A DNA stretch of 64,000 nt, taken from NCBI GenBank assembly GCA_947488755.1, contig CANLAD010000001.1, positions 1,626,247 to 1,690,246 on the forward strand. The letters run 5' to 3'. Both the position numbers and the translations under genes were made by a program. Below are positions 48,441 through 57,408 of the stretch, one piece after another. Position 1 is the first letter of the stretch. Each line of letters begins with the position of its first letter. This DNA is from an uncultured Erythrobacter sp. GTDB taxonomy: Bacteria > Pseudomonadota > Alphaproteobacteria > Sphingomonadales > Sphingomonadaceae. The notes under the pieces are model-generated. The model was not told where the DNA came from. It worked only from the letters and a program-made list of their open reading frames with translations, and searched no databases.

Positions 48441-48688
48441 GCCGCTATACCGATGCCGACCGCGAGCGGGCGCAGCAGCGCTTCGTCTGGTTGCAGGTCG
48501 CCCGGCTCAGCGCGCTCGCCGCGGTGATCATCGGGATTGCGATCGCGCAGGAGGCGCTCGCCGCACCGTACTGGCTCGGCGTCGCGCTTGCGATTGGCGG
48601 AGTGTTTGCGTTCTTCTTCGCGCCGCCGCTGCTCGCCCGGCGGTTCAAGGCGCGCGATGCGCAAGCGCCTGACACGATGGAGCCGTGA
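48437..48688 (+). CDS. small two-helix membrane protein
   Basis: 83 residues with a charged N-terminus (MSRYTDADRERAQQRFVW), hydrophobic helices at about 20-42 and 46-64, and a basic end (LLARRFKARDAQ). It overlaps the HAD gene by 4 bp (ATGA) and is followed 4 bp later by the ATP12 gene, so it belongs to the run. No known function. Confidence 0.78.
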   Translation: MSRYTDADRERAQQRFVWLQVARLSALAAVIIGIAIAQEALAAPYWLGVALAIGGVFAFFFAPPLLARRFKARDAQAPDTMEP

Positions 48689-48692
48689 CGGC

Positions 48693-49391
48693 GTGAAGCG
48701 GTTCTGGAAGGCGGTAGACATCCGCGAACATGACAGCGGCTGGCAAGTTGCGCTCGACGGGCGCGGCGTGAAGACGGTCAAGGGCGCGCCCCAACTCGTG
48801 CGCTCCGAAGCGCTGGCCCGCGCGCTCTCCGAAGAATGGGAGCGGCAGGGCGAGACGATCGACCCGGCGGATTTTCCCATGCGCGACCTTGCCGACTACG
48901 CCATCGACGTGGTCGCGCGCGAAGCCGAGGCGGTGGCCGACAAGGTGCTGAATTACGGCGAGACCGATACGCTGCTTTATCGCGCCGATCCGGACGAGCC
49001 GCTCTATGCGCGCCAACAGGAGGTGTGGGAGCCGCTGGTCGCAGCGTTCGAAGCGCGCGAGGAGATTGAACTGGTGCGGGTCAGCGGTATCGTCCACCGC
49101 GCCCAGCCAGAAGCGACGATGGCGCATCTGCGCCGCCGCCTCACCGCGCTCGATCCCTTCGCGCTCGCGGGCACGGAAATGATGGCGAGCCTTGCGGCAT
49201 CTTTGCTGGTAGCAATCAGCGCGAGCGAAGCCGATGCGGACGCGAAGGCGCTGTGGGCCGCCGCGAGCCTCGAAGAGGAATGGCAGGCGGAGTTATGGGG
49301 CCGCGACGAAGAGGCCGAAGCGCGGCGGACCGAACGCGCCGCGCAATTCGCGCTGGCTCAGGAATGGACGCGGATGGCGCTGGCCGACTAA
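48693..49391 (+). CDS. ATP12 family F1-ATPase assembly chaperone
   Basis: 232 residues from a GTG start that gives KRFWKAVDIREHDSGWQVALDGR, the usual beginning of alphaproteobacterial ATP12 proteins. GGAG 10 nt upstream supports it over an ATG at 48657 inside the previous gene. Conserved blocks are ALSEEWERQGETIDP, DYAIDVVARE, YGETDTLLYRADPDEPL and WEPLVAAFE. ATP12 helps assemble the F1 alpha subunit. The stop is 10 bp from a convergent gene. Confidence 0.92.
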   Translation: MKRFWKAVDIREHDSGWQVALDGRGVKTVKGAPQLVRSEALARALSEEWERQGETIDPADFPMRDLADYAIDVVAREAEAVADKVLNYGETDTLLYRADPDEPLYARQQEVWEPLVAAFEAREEIELVRVSGIVHRAQPEATMAHLRRRLTALDPFALAGTEMMASLAASLLVAISASEADADAKALWAAASLEEEWQAELWGRDEEAEARRTERAAQFALAQEWTRMALAD

Positions 49392-49401
49392 AACGATCTT
49401 G

Positions 49402-50040
49402 TCAGGGCGTGGCCAGCACCCAGTCCGCCACTTCGCCCGCCAAGGTATTCGCCGCCCGGTTCAGCGCCGGGCCGACAAACTCCGCTTCCGGCGCGACCCC
49501 GCTCTCGCGCGCTTCGAACCGGCGCGTGACCACATCGCCTGCTTCATTCGTGCGCATCGCATCGAACCGCACCACGACCGAGGAAGTGGGCGCGTCATAG
49601 GTCATGTCGAGCAGCGACCCGCGCACATATTGCGTCGCGAGCTGCGTCACGTCATCATTATCTAGCACCAGCACATCGCCGCGCCGCCGCAGCGTCTCGC
49701 CCAGGAGGCGACGGAACAGGCGGGCGGGCTTTTCGACCCAATACGCTTCCTGCAGATATTCGATCTTCGTCTCGCTGACCTGCACCGGCACGCGTGTCAC
49801 GTCGAGCATGGCAGGCGTTTCCGGGGCGAGCACAGCGATCGCCTGACCCGCGCTGGATGATCCTTGTGCGCTTTGTCCCATCGGCGCTGTCGGCGTCAGC
49901 GTGATGAGGCTTTCCGGCGTTGGTCCGCCCAGGCTGATACACCCCGTCAGCGCCAGTGCCGCACCCGTGCCCAAGCATGTTGCGAAAGCCTTTTTCCAGG
50001 CGCAGCGCGCCCCGATATTCCCCTGCATTTCGGGCATCAT
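49402..50040 (-). CDS. ABC-type transport auxiliary lipoprotein (PqiC-like)
   Basis: 212 residues. The lipobox ALTGC near residue 34 follows a long N-terminal signal. The mature domain has VPVQVSETKIEYLQEAYWVEKPARLFRRLLGETLRRRG and YVRGSLLDMTYDAPTSSVVVRFDA, typical of the ABC_trans_aux (DUF330) family. It is the last gene of the Mla-type operon and overlaps mlaD by 4 bp. It probably links the MCE protein to the outer membrane. Confidence 0.9.
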   Translation of the reverse strand: MMPEMQGNIGARCAWKKAFATCLGTGAALALTGCISLGGPTPESLITLTPTAPMGQSAQGSSSAGQAIAVLAPETPAMLDVTRVPVQVSETKIEYLQEAYWVEKPARLFRRLLGETLRRRGDVLVLDNDDVTQLATQYVRGSLLDMTYDAPTSSVVVRFDAMRTNEAGDVVTRRFEARESGVAPEAEFVGPALNRAANTLAGEVADWVLATP

Positions 50041-50990
50041 CCTTCCGGTTCGTAGTCGGGCAAATCCTGCCCGCCGATCAGTGATCCCGCCCCTTGGGTC
50101 TCGATCTGCTCGGTAATCGTGCGCAGGGAGCGGCTGGTGCGGCGCAGATCCTGCAACGTCGCTTCCGCCGCGGGCAGCGTCGATTCGCGCAATTGCGCCG
50201 CAGCGGGACGCGCATCATTCAGCGTCTGCGCCAGAGCCGCCGCCGCATCGTTGGCAGAAGCCAGCGTGCCGCGCAGCTCTTCCGACAGGGCCGGGCCTTC
50301 TTCGTTCAGCAGGCGGTCGGTCGTCTCGGTCGCCTGTTCAAACGCATCGAGCGCTTCGCCCGCTTCGCGCAGCGCAAATTCCAGCTCGGCAAACGTGCCC
50401 TCCAGACGCGGCGCCGCTTCGGCCAGTTCGGCGGTCAGACGGTTCGAGTTTTCCAGAATGCCCGCAATCTGCTGCTGATTGTCCGGGCCGAGGATGACGT
50501 TGAGCTGTTCGGTCAGCGTCGCCAGCCGCTCGAGCAGCAGCGGCGCGTTGGCCACGATCTCTCCGAACCCGCCGCGTCCGGGCGGGATGACCGGGCGTCC
50601 TTCGGGACAGGCCGTCGTCTCGCACGTGATCTGCGGCGCTCCGCCGCGCGCGCCATCGAGCAGGATGGTCGAAACCCCGGTAAAGCTCGCCTGAATGGTC
50701 GCTTCGGTCCCGACCAGGATCGGCACCTCGTCGCGGATGCGGATGCGCACGCGCACGAATTCGGGGTCTTCTTCGGACAGCGCGATCGTCTGGACCTGCC
50801 CCACCGGGACGCCGGCGTAGGACACCTGGCTGCCATTCGCGAGGCCGGACACCGACTGGGCGTAGAAGATGTCGTACTCGTTCACGTCGCCCTGATTCAG
50901 GCGGGCAATCCAGATAATGAACGCCGCCAGCGCCGCCAGCAATATGAGCGTGACCGCTCCGACCCACAGATGATTGGCTCTTGTTTCCAT
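50037..50990 (-). CDS. mlaD: MCE domain lipid transport protein MlaD
   Basis: 317 residues. One N-terminal membrane helix (about 8-28), then the MCE domain (about 38-115, DIFYAQSVSGLANGSQVSYAGVPVGQVQTIAL), then a long periplasmic helical region (about 150-317) rich in Leu/Ala heptads (ERLATLTEQLNVILG, NRLTAELAEAAPRLEG). MlaD hexamers carry phospholipids between membranes. The length is well above E. coli MlaD (about 180) and closer to other MCE proteins with coiled tails. It is 9 bp from the ATPase gene and overlaps the lipoprotein gene by 4 bp. Confidence 0.92.
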   Translation of the reverse strand: METRANHLWVGAVTLILLAALAAFIIWIARLNQGDVNEYDIFYAQSVSGLANGSQVSYAGVPVGQVQTIALSEEDPEFVRVRIRIRDEVPILVGTEATIQASFTGVSTILLDGARGGAPQITCETTACPEGRPVIPPGRGGFGEIVANAPLLLERLATLTEQLNVILGPDNQQQIAGILENSNRLTAELAEAAPRLEGTFAELEFALREAGEALDAFEQATETTDRLLNEEGPALSEELRGTLASANDAAAALAQTLNDARPAAAQLRESTLPAAEATLQDLRRTSRSLRTITEQIETQGAGSLIGGQDLPDYEPEG

Positions 50991-50999
50991 TGCGCGCCC

Positions 51000-51842
51000 C
51001 TATGAACCCGGCCCTGCGGGGCTGTCCATCGTCTTGTCCCTATTCGCAGCGCGTTGCGGCGCGTTGAGTGCGGCGCGCCCGCGCGGTCCGTTGAAATATT
51101 CCTCGATCCACGGATGCCCGGTTTCGACCAGCTCGGGGATGGTGCCGACCGCAATCACCCGCTTGTCCGCCAGCACCGCAACGCGGTCGCAGATTTCGTG
51201 CAGCGTATCGAGGTCGTGGGTGATGAGGAACACGGTGAGGCCCAGCGTTTCCTTCAGCTCGCGGGTCTGACGGTCGAATTTCGCCGCACCGATCGGGTCG
51301 AGGCCTGCTGTGGGCTCGTCGAGAAACAGCAGCTCAGGGTCGAGCGCGAGCGCGCGAGCGAGACCGGCGCGTTTCTTCATCCCGCCCGAAAGCTCGGACG
51401 GATACTTGCTCACCGCGTCCTCCGGCAGGCCGGAAAGCAACACCTTGTAACGCGCGATTTCCTTTCGCAGCGGGGTCTCGATATCGGGATAGAACTGCTT
51501 GAGCGGCACTTCGACGTTCTCGCCGACCGTCAGGGTGGAGAACAGCGCCCCTCCCTGGAACAGCACGCCCCAGCGGGCGCGCACGCCGATATTTTCGTCC
51601 GGTTCGGCCTCGGTGATGGTCTTGCCGAAGACGTCGATGCGCCCTTCGGCGGGATCCTGCAATCCGATGATTGAGCGCATCAAGACCGATTTGCCCGAAC
51701 CCGATCCTCCAACAACGCCTAGGATTTCACCGCGCTTCACGGTGAGGTCGAGATTCTCGTGCACTGTGAAATCGCCGAAACGGTTGGCAAGTCCCTCGAT
51801 CACGATTGGCGGGGGGGCGCCATTGGGTTTGGGTTCGCTCAT
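51000..51842 (-). CDS. mlaF: Mla-type ABC transporter ATP-binding protein
   Basis: 280 residues. Walker A is GVVGGSGSGKSVLMRSI (about residues 40-55), the signature is ELSGGMKKRAGLARAL (the MKKR form typical of MlaF/Mkl), Walker B is LLFLDEPTAGLDPIG, and the switch His is in FLITHDLDTLHEI. The C-terminal extension after about residue 240 is basic. It powers lipid transfer with MlaE and lies between mlaE (4-bp gap) and mlaD. Confidence 0.95.
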   Translation of the reverse strand: MSEPKPNGAPPPIVIEGLANRFGDFTVHENLDLTVKRGEILGVVGGSGSGKSVLMRSIIGLQDPAEGRIDVFGKTITEAEPDENIGVRARWGVLFQGGALFSTLTVGENVEVPLKQFYPDIETPLRKEIARYKVLLSGLPEDAVSKYPSELSGGMKKRAGLARALALDPELLFLDEPTAGLDPIGAAKFDRQTRELKETLGLTVFLITHDLDTLHEICDRVAVLADKRVIAVGTIPELVETGHPWIEEYFNGPRGRAALNAPQRAANRDKTMDSPAGPGS

Positions 51843-51846
51843 CGCT

Positions 51847-52962
51847 TCAGCCCCACCCGATCTCGGTAAAGAACACCGCGAAGAAGGCGTCGATGACGAT
51901 CACGGCGAAGATCGCCGAGACGACCGCCATCGTGGTGCGCTTGCCGACCTGCTCGGAATCGCCCTTCACCTGCATCCCGTGATAACAGCCCGCCAGCCCG
52001 ACGATCAGGCCGAACACTGGCGCCTTTATCAGCCCGACATAGACATCGTAGAGCGGGACGACTTCCTGAATGCGCTCCAGGAAGGTGAAGAACGGGATGC
52101 CCAGCGCAACCTGCCCGATCACCGCCCCGCCGATGATCCCGATGACCGAGCTGTAGAAGCCGAGCAGCAGCATCATGAACGTGCAGGCGAGAATGCGCGG
52201 GATCACCAGCCGTTCTATCGGGGACAGGCCAATCGTGCGCATCGCGTCGATCTCCTCGGTCAGCTTCATCGTGCCGAGCTGCGCGGCGAACGCGCTGCCC
52301 GAACGGCCCGCAACCATGATCGCAGTCATCAGCACGCCCAGCTCGCGCAAGGTGATGCGCCCGACGAGGTTGACCGTCAGCGTCTCGGCCCCGAACTGCG
52401 AAAGCTGCACTGCGCCCTGCTGCGCGATAACGATGCCGATCAGGAAGCTCATCAGCCCGATGATCGGCAAGGCGGCAACGCCAACAAGCTCCATCTGCCG
52501 CACCAGCGCGCGCATCGGAAATTTCGAGGGATGGCGGGCGAGACTCCCCAATCCGATCAGCACCGCGCCAAGAAAACCGACCACGCCATAGATGCCCGCG
52601 CGGGCGACATAGACCTGCTCGCCCAAAGCCTCGGGCACGCGCTCCCACACGGGCGCACGATCGGCGCTCAGGCCGGTTTCCTCGCTCTGCGCGCCCTCCA
52701 GCGCCTCGATCAGTCGCTGCGCCTTGGCGCTGGCATTGTTGATCGGCGCGTCATGACGCTCGGCCAATCGGCGCGTGACCCATGCGCCGACCGTGTCGAT
52801 GTCTTCAAGCTGTGCGAGATCGATTGCGCTCACCGAGCTGTCGATTGCGTCGAGATCCTGATCGATTCGCCCGACGGTCGACACCAATAGCGAACCCGAC
52901 AGCACCAACCGCCCGCCGCCCGCGCCATCGTCCTCGATCGAATATTCAGCTGAACCTGCCAC
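51847..52962 (-). CDS. mlaE: Mla-type ABC permease with N-terminal STAS domain
   Basis: About 371 residues. A STAS-like domain at about 5-95 ([36 protein letters not shown]) is fused to a MlaE permease with at least five membrane helices ([69 protein letters not shown]). In E. coli the STAS unit is the separate MlaB; this fusion is common in alphaproteobacteria. The start is uncertain: GTG at 52962 fits the domain edge, but TTG at 52998 and ATG at 53043 are in frame, and no clear ribosome site decides. It is divergent from valS. Confidence 0.9.
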   Translation of the reverse strand: MAGSAEYSIEDDGAGGGRLVLSGSLLVSTVGRIDQDLDAIDSSVSAIDLAQLEDIDTVGAWVTRRLAERHDAPINNASAKAQRLIEALEGAQSEETGLSADRAPVWERVPEALGEQVYVARAGIYGVVGFLGAVLIGLGSLARHPSKFPMRALVRQMELVGVAALPIIGLMSFLIGIVIAQQGAVQLSQFGAETLTVNLVGRITLRELGVLMTAIMVAGRSGSAFAAQLGTMKLTEEIDAMRTIGLSPIERLVIPRILACTFMMLLLGFYSSVIGIIGGAVIGQVALGIPFFTFLERIQEVVPLYDVYVGLIKAPVFGLIVGLAGCYHGMQVKGDSEQVGKRTTMAVVSAIFAVIVIDAFFAVFFTEIGWG

Positions 52963-53054
52963 CGCGCGCGATATGCGGGCAAATTCGTCTCGCCACAAGC
53001 GCTTGTGTTCACAGTTGTTGCACCGCAGCGGGGGCGCTGGCATGCACCTGCGCC

Positions 53055-56000
53055 ATGAACGACACGTCCGATACGCCCGCAAATGCCGCCCTCGACACCA
53101 CTTTCGACCCCGCCGCGATCGAGGCGCGCTGGTATGCGCATTGGGAGAATACAGGCGGCTTTCGGCCAGAGCGTCCCGATGCCGAGCCCTTCACCATCGT
53201 CAATCCGCCGCCCAACGTCACCGGCAGCCTGCATATCGGCCACGCGCTCGACAACACGCTGCAGGACATCGTGGTGCGGTACGAACGGCTGCGCGGCAAG
53301 GACGCGCTGTGGGTGGTCGGCACCGACCATGCCGGCATCGCGACGCAGATGGTGGTCGAGCGTCAGCTTGAGGAGCGGCAGGACAAGCGCACCAATTATT
53401 CGCGCGAGGAATTCGTCGAGAAAGTGTGGGAATGGAAGGCTGAGAGCGGCGGCACCATCACCAACCAGCTTCGCCGCCTTGGCTGTTCGATGGACTGGAG
53501 CCGCGAGCAGTTCACGATGGACCCGCAATTCACGCGCGCGGTCACCAAGACCTTCGTCGATCTCTACAATGACGGCCTGATCTATCGCGACAAACGGCTG
53601 GTGAACTGGGATCCGAAACTCAAGACCGCGATCAGCGATCTGGAGGTCGAGCAGCACACGATTGCGGGCCACTTCTGGCACTTTAGGTATCCGCTAGAGC
53701 CCGGTGTGACCCTCGATAGCGGTCAGGATTACATCGAGGTCGCGACCACGCGGCCCGAAACGATGCTCGCTGACATGGCCGTCGCAGTGCACCCTGAGGA
53801 CGAGCGCTATGCCAGCGTTGTCGGCAAGCATGTCGTGCTCCCGATCACCGGACGGCGGGTGCCGATCGTCGCGGACGAGCATGCTGATCCGGAGCTTGGC
53901 TCGGGCGCGGTGAAGATCACGCCCGGCCATGATTTCAACGACTTCGAGGTCGGCAAGCGCGCAGGAATAGCGCCCGCCGAGATGCTCAACATGTTCGATG
54001 CCGAGGCCAATGTGTGCCAGACGGCGGACGGGCTGGTGCCGGACGAATTCATCGGCCTCCACCGCTTCCGCCGGGAAAAGGTGGCCGGGGAAGATGACGG
54101 GGCTCGCGAGGCGGTAATCAAGCGCCTGAAAGAAGACGGCTTTCTCATCTCTCACATCGCCAAGACCAAGAAGGGCGAGGAGGTCGAACTCGACGCCGAA
54201 CCCCGCCAGATCGCCACCCCCTTCGGCGATCGCGGCGGCGTGGTGATCGAGCCCTGGCTGACCGACCAGTGGTATGTCGATGCGGCGAAGCTGGCGGAGA
54301 AACCGATTGAGCAGGTGAAGAGCGGCGACGTCGAGATCGTGCCGAAGAGCTGGGAGAAGACGTTCTTCAACTGGATGGAGAACATCCAGCCGTGGTGTGT
54401 GTCGCGCCAATTGTGGTGGGGGCATCGCGTGCCGGCTTGGTTTGGGCCAAAGGTGTCAGAGGACTTAAAATCTATCTCAACCGTTCCGCCCGGAACCCAA
54501 GAAGTCTTTAGCCGCAAACTTGAGCCAGAGGTATTTGTTGGCCCGGACGCTAATTCCATCAAAAATCTAGCATCGAAGCGATATAGTACCGCCGGGTTCG
54601 AAAGTATCGTTGGGCTCGATATCGTGATTTGTGAGACTGAAGAGGAAGCGTGGACCGAGACAAGCAACGGGAACATCGGCCTTTGGAGGGAGCAAGACGT
54701 CCTCGACACATGGTTCTCCTCCGCGCTGTGGCCCTTTGCCACGCTGGGGTGGCCTGATCCTCCCCAGTATGGGGAGGTGGCAGCGCGCAGCGCTGACGGA
54801 GGGGACTCTCCGCACGCGCCGAACCAAGACGCCAATCCCCTCCACCGTCCTGCGGACGATCCCCCTCCCCCTGCCGGGGAGGATCTGCTCGCCAAACATT
54901 ACCCCAATTCCCTGCTCATTTCCGGTTTCGACATCCTGTTCTTCTGGGATGCGCGGATGTTGATGATGGGCAATTACAATATGGGCGAGGCGCCGTGGCC
55001 GCGCCTGTATCTCCATGGCCTCGTGCGCGCGGCCGATGGCGCGAAGATGTCGAAGTCCAAGGGCAATGTCGTCGATCCGCTCGGCCTGATCGATCAGTAT
55101 GGCGCGGACGCGCTGCGCTTCTTCATGGCGGCGATGGAGAGCCAGGGGCGCGACATCAAGATGGATGAGCGCCGGGTCGAAGGCTATCGCAACTTCGCGA
55201 CGAAACTCTGGAACGCCGCGCGGTTCTGCCAGTCGAACGGCATCGGGGCCTCGCAGACGGTCGAAGCCCCCAAGGCCCGCCTTGCCGCGAACCAGTGGAT
55301 CATCGGCGAGGTCCAGCAGGCCTGCGAAGAGATCGAGGCGGCGATGGCGGACCTGCGCTTCGACGCGGCGGCGAACGCGATTTACCAGTTCACATGGTCG
55401 AAGTTCTGCGATTGGTATCTGGAGCTGGTGAAGCCTGTCTTTGCTCCTCCCCGCGGCGGGGAGGTGGCAGCGCGTAGCGCTGACGGAGGGGACTCGCCAC
55501 AAGCGCCGAACCAAGACGCCAATCCCCTCCACCGTCCTGTGGACGGTTCCCCTCCCCGTTCCGGGGAGGATTGGTCACCAGCGCAGGAAACCCGCGAGGT
55601 CGCCGGCTGGGCGCTCGACCAGATCCTTGTCATGCTGCACCCTTTCATGCCCTTCATCACCGAGGAATTGTGGCACGCGCAGGCAAAGCAGTCCGGCGAA
55701 AAACGCCCCTATGACCTGATCGTCGCGAAATGGCCCGATCCGCGCGCCGAAGTCTCGAAGGAGGCGACGGACGCAATCGACTGGGTGATCGATCTGACCA
55801 CCAGCACCCGCAGCGCGAAGAACGAGCTGGGCATTCCGCCGGGCCAGAAGCTCGCGGCGTTTCTGCCCGAGCCGTCCGATGTGGCCAAGCGGACCATCGA
55901 GCGATCGAGCGCGGCGATCGAGCGGCTTGCGCGGCTCTCTCCCGTAACCATCGGCGAACCACCCGCCGGCCCGGCCATGCAGGTCACCGCCCAGTGCGTT

Positions 56001-56243
56001 GGCGGAACCGACGTGTTTGTCGTGCCCCTCGAAGGGATCGTCGACGTATCGGCGGAAAAGGCCCGCCTCGAAAAGGCGCTGGAGGCGAGCCGCAAGGAGG
56101 CGAAATCGCTCGAGGGGCGGCTCGGCAATGCGAACTTCGTCGAGCGCGCCAAACCCGAAGCGGTCGAGAAAGCCCGCGCCGACCACGCGCATCATGAGGC
56201 CGAAGTGGAGCGGCTGGAAGGCGCACTGGCGCGGTTGGGGTAG
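53055..56243 (+). CDS. valS: valyl-tRNA synthetase with inserted palindromic repeats
   Basis: A 1062-residue class Ia synthetase that charges tRNAVal. HIGH is at residues 60-63 ([10 protein letters not shown]), the CP1 editing domain is about 200-340 ([15 protein letters not shown]), KMSKS is at 664-668, the anticodon domain is about 700-940, and a C-terminal coiled coil is about 990-1060 ([16 protein letters not shown]). It is longer than usual because of three extra segments: residues about 466-542 (AT-richer), about 568-610 and about 797-839 (two copies of a palindromic repeat, translated with the shared string [14 protein letters not shown]). All three lie between conserved blocks, so the enzyme is probably active. 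Upstream in-frame sequence belongs to the divergent mlaE. Confidence 0.95.
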   Translation: MNDTSDTPANAALDTTFDPAAIEARWYAHWENTGGFRPERPDAEPFTIVNPPPNVTGSLHIGHALDNTLQDIVVRYERLRGKDALWVVGTDHAGIATQMVVERQLEERQDKRTNYSREEFVEKVWEWKAESGGTITNQLRRLGCSMDWSREQFTMDPQFTRAVTKTFVDLYNDGLIYRDKRLVNWDPKLKTAISDLEVEQHTIAGHFWHFRYPLEPGVTLDSGQDYIEVATTRPETMLADMAVAVHPEDERYASVVGKHVVLPITGRRVPIVADEHADPELGSGAVKITPGHDFNDFEVGKRAGIAPAEMLNMFDAEANVCQTADGLVPDEFIGLHRFRREKVAGEDDGAREAVIKRLKEDGFLISHIAKTKKGEEVELDAEPRQIATPFGDRGGVVIEPWLTDQWYVDAAKLAEKPIEQVKSGDVEIVPKSWEKTFFNWMENIQPWCVSRQLWWGHRVPAWFGPKVSEDLKSISTVPPGTQEVFSRKLEPEVFVGPDANSIKNLASKRYSTAGFESIVGLDIVICETEEEAWTETSNGNIGLWREQDVLDTWFSSALWPFATLGWPDPPQYGEVAARSADGGDSPHAPNQDANPLHRPADDPPPPAGEDLLAKHYPNSLLISGFDILFFWDARMLMMGNYNMGEAPWPRLYLHGLVRAADGAKMSKSKGNVVDPLGLIDQYGADALRFFMAAMESQGRDIKMDERRVEGYRNFATKLWNAARFCQSNGIGASQTVEAPKARLAANQWIIGEVQQACEEIEAAMADLRFDAAANAIYQFTWSKFCDWYLELVKPVFAPPRGGEVAARSADGGDSPQAPNQDANPLHRPVDGSPPRSGEDWSPAQETREVAGWALDQILVMLHPFMPFITEELWHAQAKQSGEKRPYDLIVAKWPDPRAEVSKEATDAIDWVIDLTTSTRSAKNELGIPPGQKLAAFLPEPSDVAKRTIERSSAAIERLARLSPVTIGEPPAGPAMQVTAQCVGGTDVFVVPLEGIVDVSAEKARLEKALEASRKEAKSLEGRLGNANFVERAKPEAVEKARADHAHHEAEVERLEGALARLG
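54757..54884. repeat. palindromic repeat element, copy 1, inside valS
   Basis: 128 bp with terminal inverted ends ATCCTCCCC and GGGGAGGAT. Each end is itself a hairpin (CCTCCCC, 5-nt loop, GGGGAGG). Inner arms GACGGAGGGGA and TCCCCTCCACCGTC add a longer stem. It is entirely open in the valS frame and differs from copy 2 at about 15 of 128 positions (hand alignment), mainly in hairpin loops. Confidence 0.93.
55444..55571. repeat. palindromic repeat element, copy 2, inside valS
   Basis: 128 bp, same length and codon phase as copy 1, with the same hairpin ends CCTCCCC/GGGGAGG and the same inner arms. The middle section around GCGCCGAACCAAGACGCCAA is identical to copy 1. It lies between the segments encoding ELVKPVF and [11 protein letters not shown] of the synthetase. 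Confidence 0.93.
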
Positions 56244-56250
56244 GCCGTCT

Positions 56251-56351
56251 CGTCATTGCGAGGAGCGCAGCGACGAAGCAATCCAGTTCAGGCGGTCGTT
56301 TCAGACCGTCGCCCTCGCACTGGATTGCCGCGCCTTCGGCTCGCAATGACG
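56251..56351. repeat. intergenic palindromic repeat (CGTCATTGCGAG family)
   Basis: 101 bp with perfect 12-bp terminal inverted repeats CGTCATTGCGAG (56251-56262) and CTCGCAATGACG (56340-56351). Inner arms are GCAATCCAG and CTGGATTGC, and a central GGCGGTC/GACCGTC hairpin follows. It starts 8 bp after the valS stop. This end sequence is a widespread interspersed repeat type in proteobacterial genomes. It may help end valS transcription. Confidence 0.9.
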
Positions 56352-56436
56352 ATAGCGTGGCCATTTCCTACCGGCCCCAACCGTGGCATTGCGGGGAAAT
56401 GACAACCCCAGAGAACCCCGTTTCGTGTTGGAAAAG

Positions 56437-56527
56437 TGTCAGGTTGGCTTTTTCGCCACTTTTTCGCTTTATATCAAGGTATTACACCCCAAATCACCTA
56501 ACTGACACCGTGTCCAATGTGTCAGGT
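56437..56527 (+). promoter_or_regulatory. queE leader with three GTGTCAG copies and a promoter-like segment
   Basis: An AT-rich stretch. GTGTCAGGTT (56437-56446), its complement CTGACAC (56502-56508) and GTGTCAGGT (56519-56527) allow two exclusive pairings of the middle copy. TTGGCT (56445-56450) and TTTATA (56468-56473), 17 bp apart, look like a sigma-70 promoter. If so, copy 1 overlaps the -35 and copies 2 and 3 form a 7-bp stem in the 5' leader. Confidence 0.5.
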
Positions 56528-56556
56528 AAATCCAACATTTTCCGCAAGGCGCGAGC

Positions 56557-57291
56557 ATGTCTCTGATCCTCGCCACCAACGACACTGGCGGCCCCGAAAT
56601 CTTTGCCAGCCTGCAGGGAGAGGGGCCGAGCGCGGGGATGCCGGTCGCCTTCGTGCGGCTGTCGCGCTGCAACCTTGCCTGCACCTGGTGCGACACCGCC
56701 TATACTTGGCACTTTGAAGGCGACAATCGCCCTCACCGCGATGCCACGACCTTCGATCGCCGTGCCAACCAGATCTCGCTTTCGCCTGCCGAAAGTGCCG
56801 AGCGGATCGCGGCGCTCGGCCAGAACCGCCTCGTCATCACCGGCGGGGAGCCGCTGTTGCAGGGCGGCAAGCTGGCGGACATGCTGGAGCACCTGCCCGA
56901 CATGCGCGTCGAGATCGAAACCAATGGCACTGTCGCCGCTCCGCCGCGGCTCGATATCCGGGTCGATCAGTACAATGTCAGTCCCAAGCTTGCGCATTCG
57001 GGCAATCCGGCGGACCTTGCGCTGATCCCCGAGCGGCTCGACGCCTATGCGACCGATGCGCGCGCATTCTTCAAATTCGTGATCGCCTCACCCGATGACG
57101 TGGAGGAGGTGCTGGCGCTGGAACGCCGCTATCGTTTCAGGCCCGGCCACGTCTTCCTGATGGCGGAGGGCACGACCAGCGAGGCGTTGCGCGAACTACA
57201 GGAATGGCTGTCGGAGCTATGCCTGAAACACGGGTTCCGCATGAGCGACCGCCTCCACATCCACCTCTACGGCGACGAAAGGGGGACGTGA
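56557..57291 (+). CDS. queE: 7-carboxy-7-deazaguanine synthase
   Basis: A 244-residue radical SAM enzyme that converts 6-carboxytetrahydropterin to 7-carboxy-7-deazaguanine in queuosine synthesis. The iron-sulfur cysteines C38, C42 and C45 are in SRCNLACTWCDTAYTW (C-X3-C-X2-C). FASLQGEGPSAGMPV precedes them, and VITGGEPLLQ and VEIETNGT bind SAM and substrate. The C-terminal stretch with GFRMSDRLHIHLYGDERGT fits the family. No other que gene is in the window. It lies between two palindromic repeats and has an unusual leader. Confidence 0.96.
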   Translation: MSLILATNDTGGPEIFASLQGEGPSAGMPVAFVRLSRCNLACTWCDTAYTWHFEGDNRPHRDATTFDRRANQISLSPAESAERIAALGQNRLVITGGEPLLQGGKLADMLEHLPDMRVEIETNGTVAAPPRLDIRVDQYNVSPKLAHSGNPADLALIPERLDAYATDARAFFKFVIASPDDVEEVLALERRYRFRPGHVFLMAEGTTSEALRELQEWLSELCLKHGFRMSDRLHIHLYGDERGT

Positions 57292-57297
57292 TTGTAG

Positions 57298-57401
57298 CCC
57301 CCTCTTCTTCAGAGGAGGGGGTTGGGGGTGGTGCCGCGGCCTGGAATGCCGCTGACGCGGCATAACCACCCCTCGATCCCCTCCTTGTTCAGGAGGGGAG
57401 A
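57298..57401. repeat. intergenic palindromic repeat between convergent queE and herA
   Basis: About 104 bp. It has a left hairpin (CCCCCTCT...AGAGGAGGGGG), a right hairpin (TCCCCTCCTTGTTCAGGAGGGGA), and inner arms GGGGTGGT and ACCACCCC, so the whole is palindromic around a GCCGCGGCC/GCGGC centre. It differs in sequence from the valS elements but has the same hairpin-arm-arm-hairpin plan. It may terminate both flanking genes. Confidence 0.88.
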
Positions 57402-57408
57402 ACATGGC

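Noticed and set aside
52782..53054. An N-terminal extension of valS of 91 codons
   Set aside because: It is antisense to the mlaE start, shows no homology to ValRS, and the family start fits the ATG at 53055.
54757..55571. valS as a pseudogene broken by repeats
   Set aside because: The frame is open throughout, HIGH and KMSKS and the editing motif are kept, and both elements are in the same phase; an essential gene is unlikely to be dead.
56357..56556. A preQ1 riboswitch before queE
   Set aside because: No match to the short preQ1-I pseudoknot with its A-rich tail was visible; kept only as an unnamed leader candidate.
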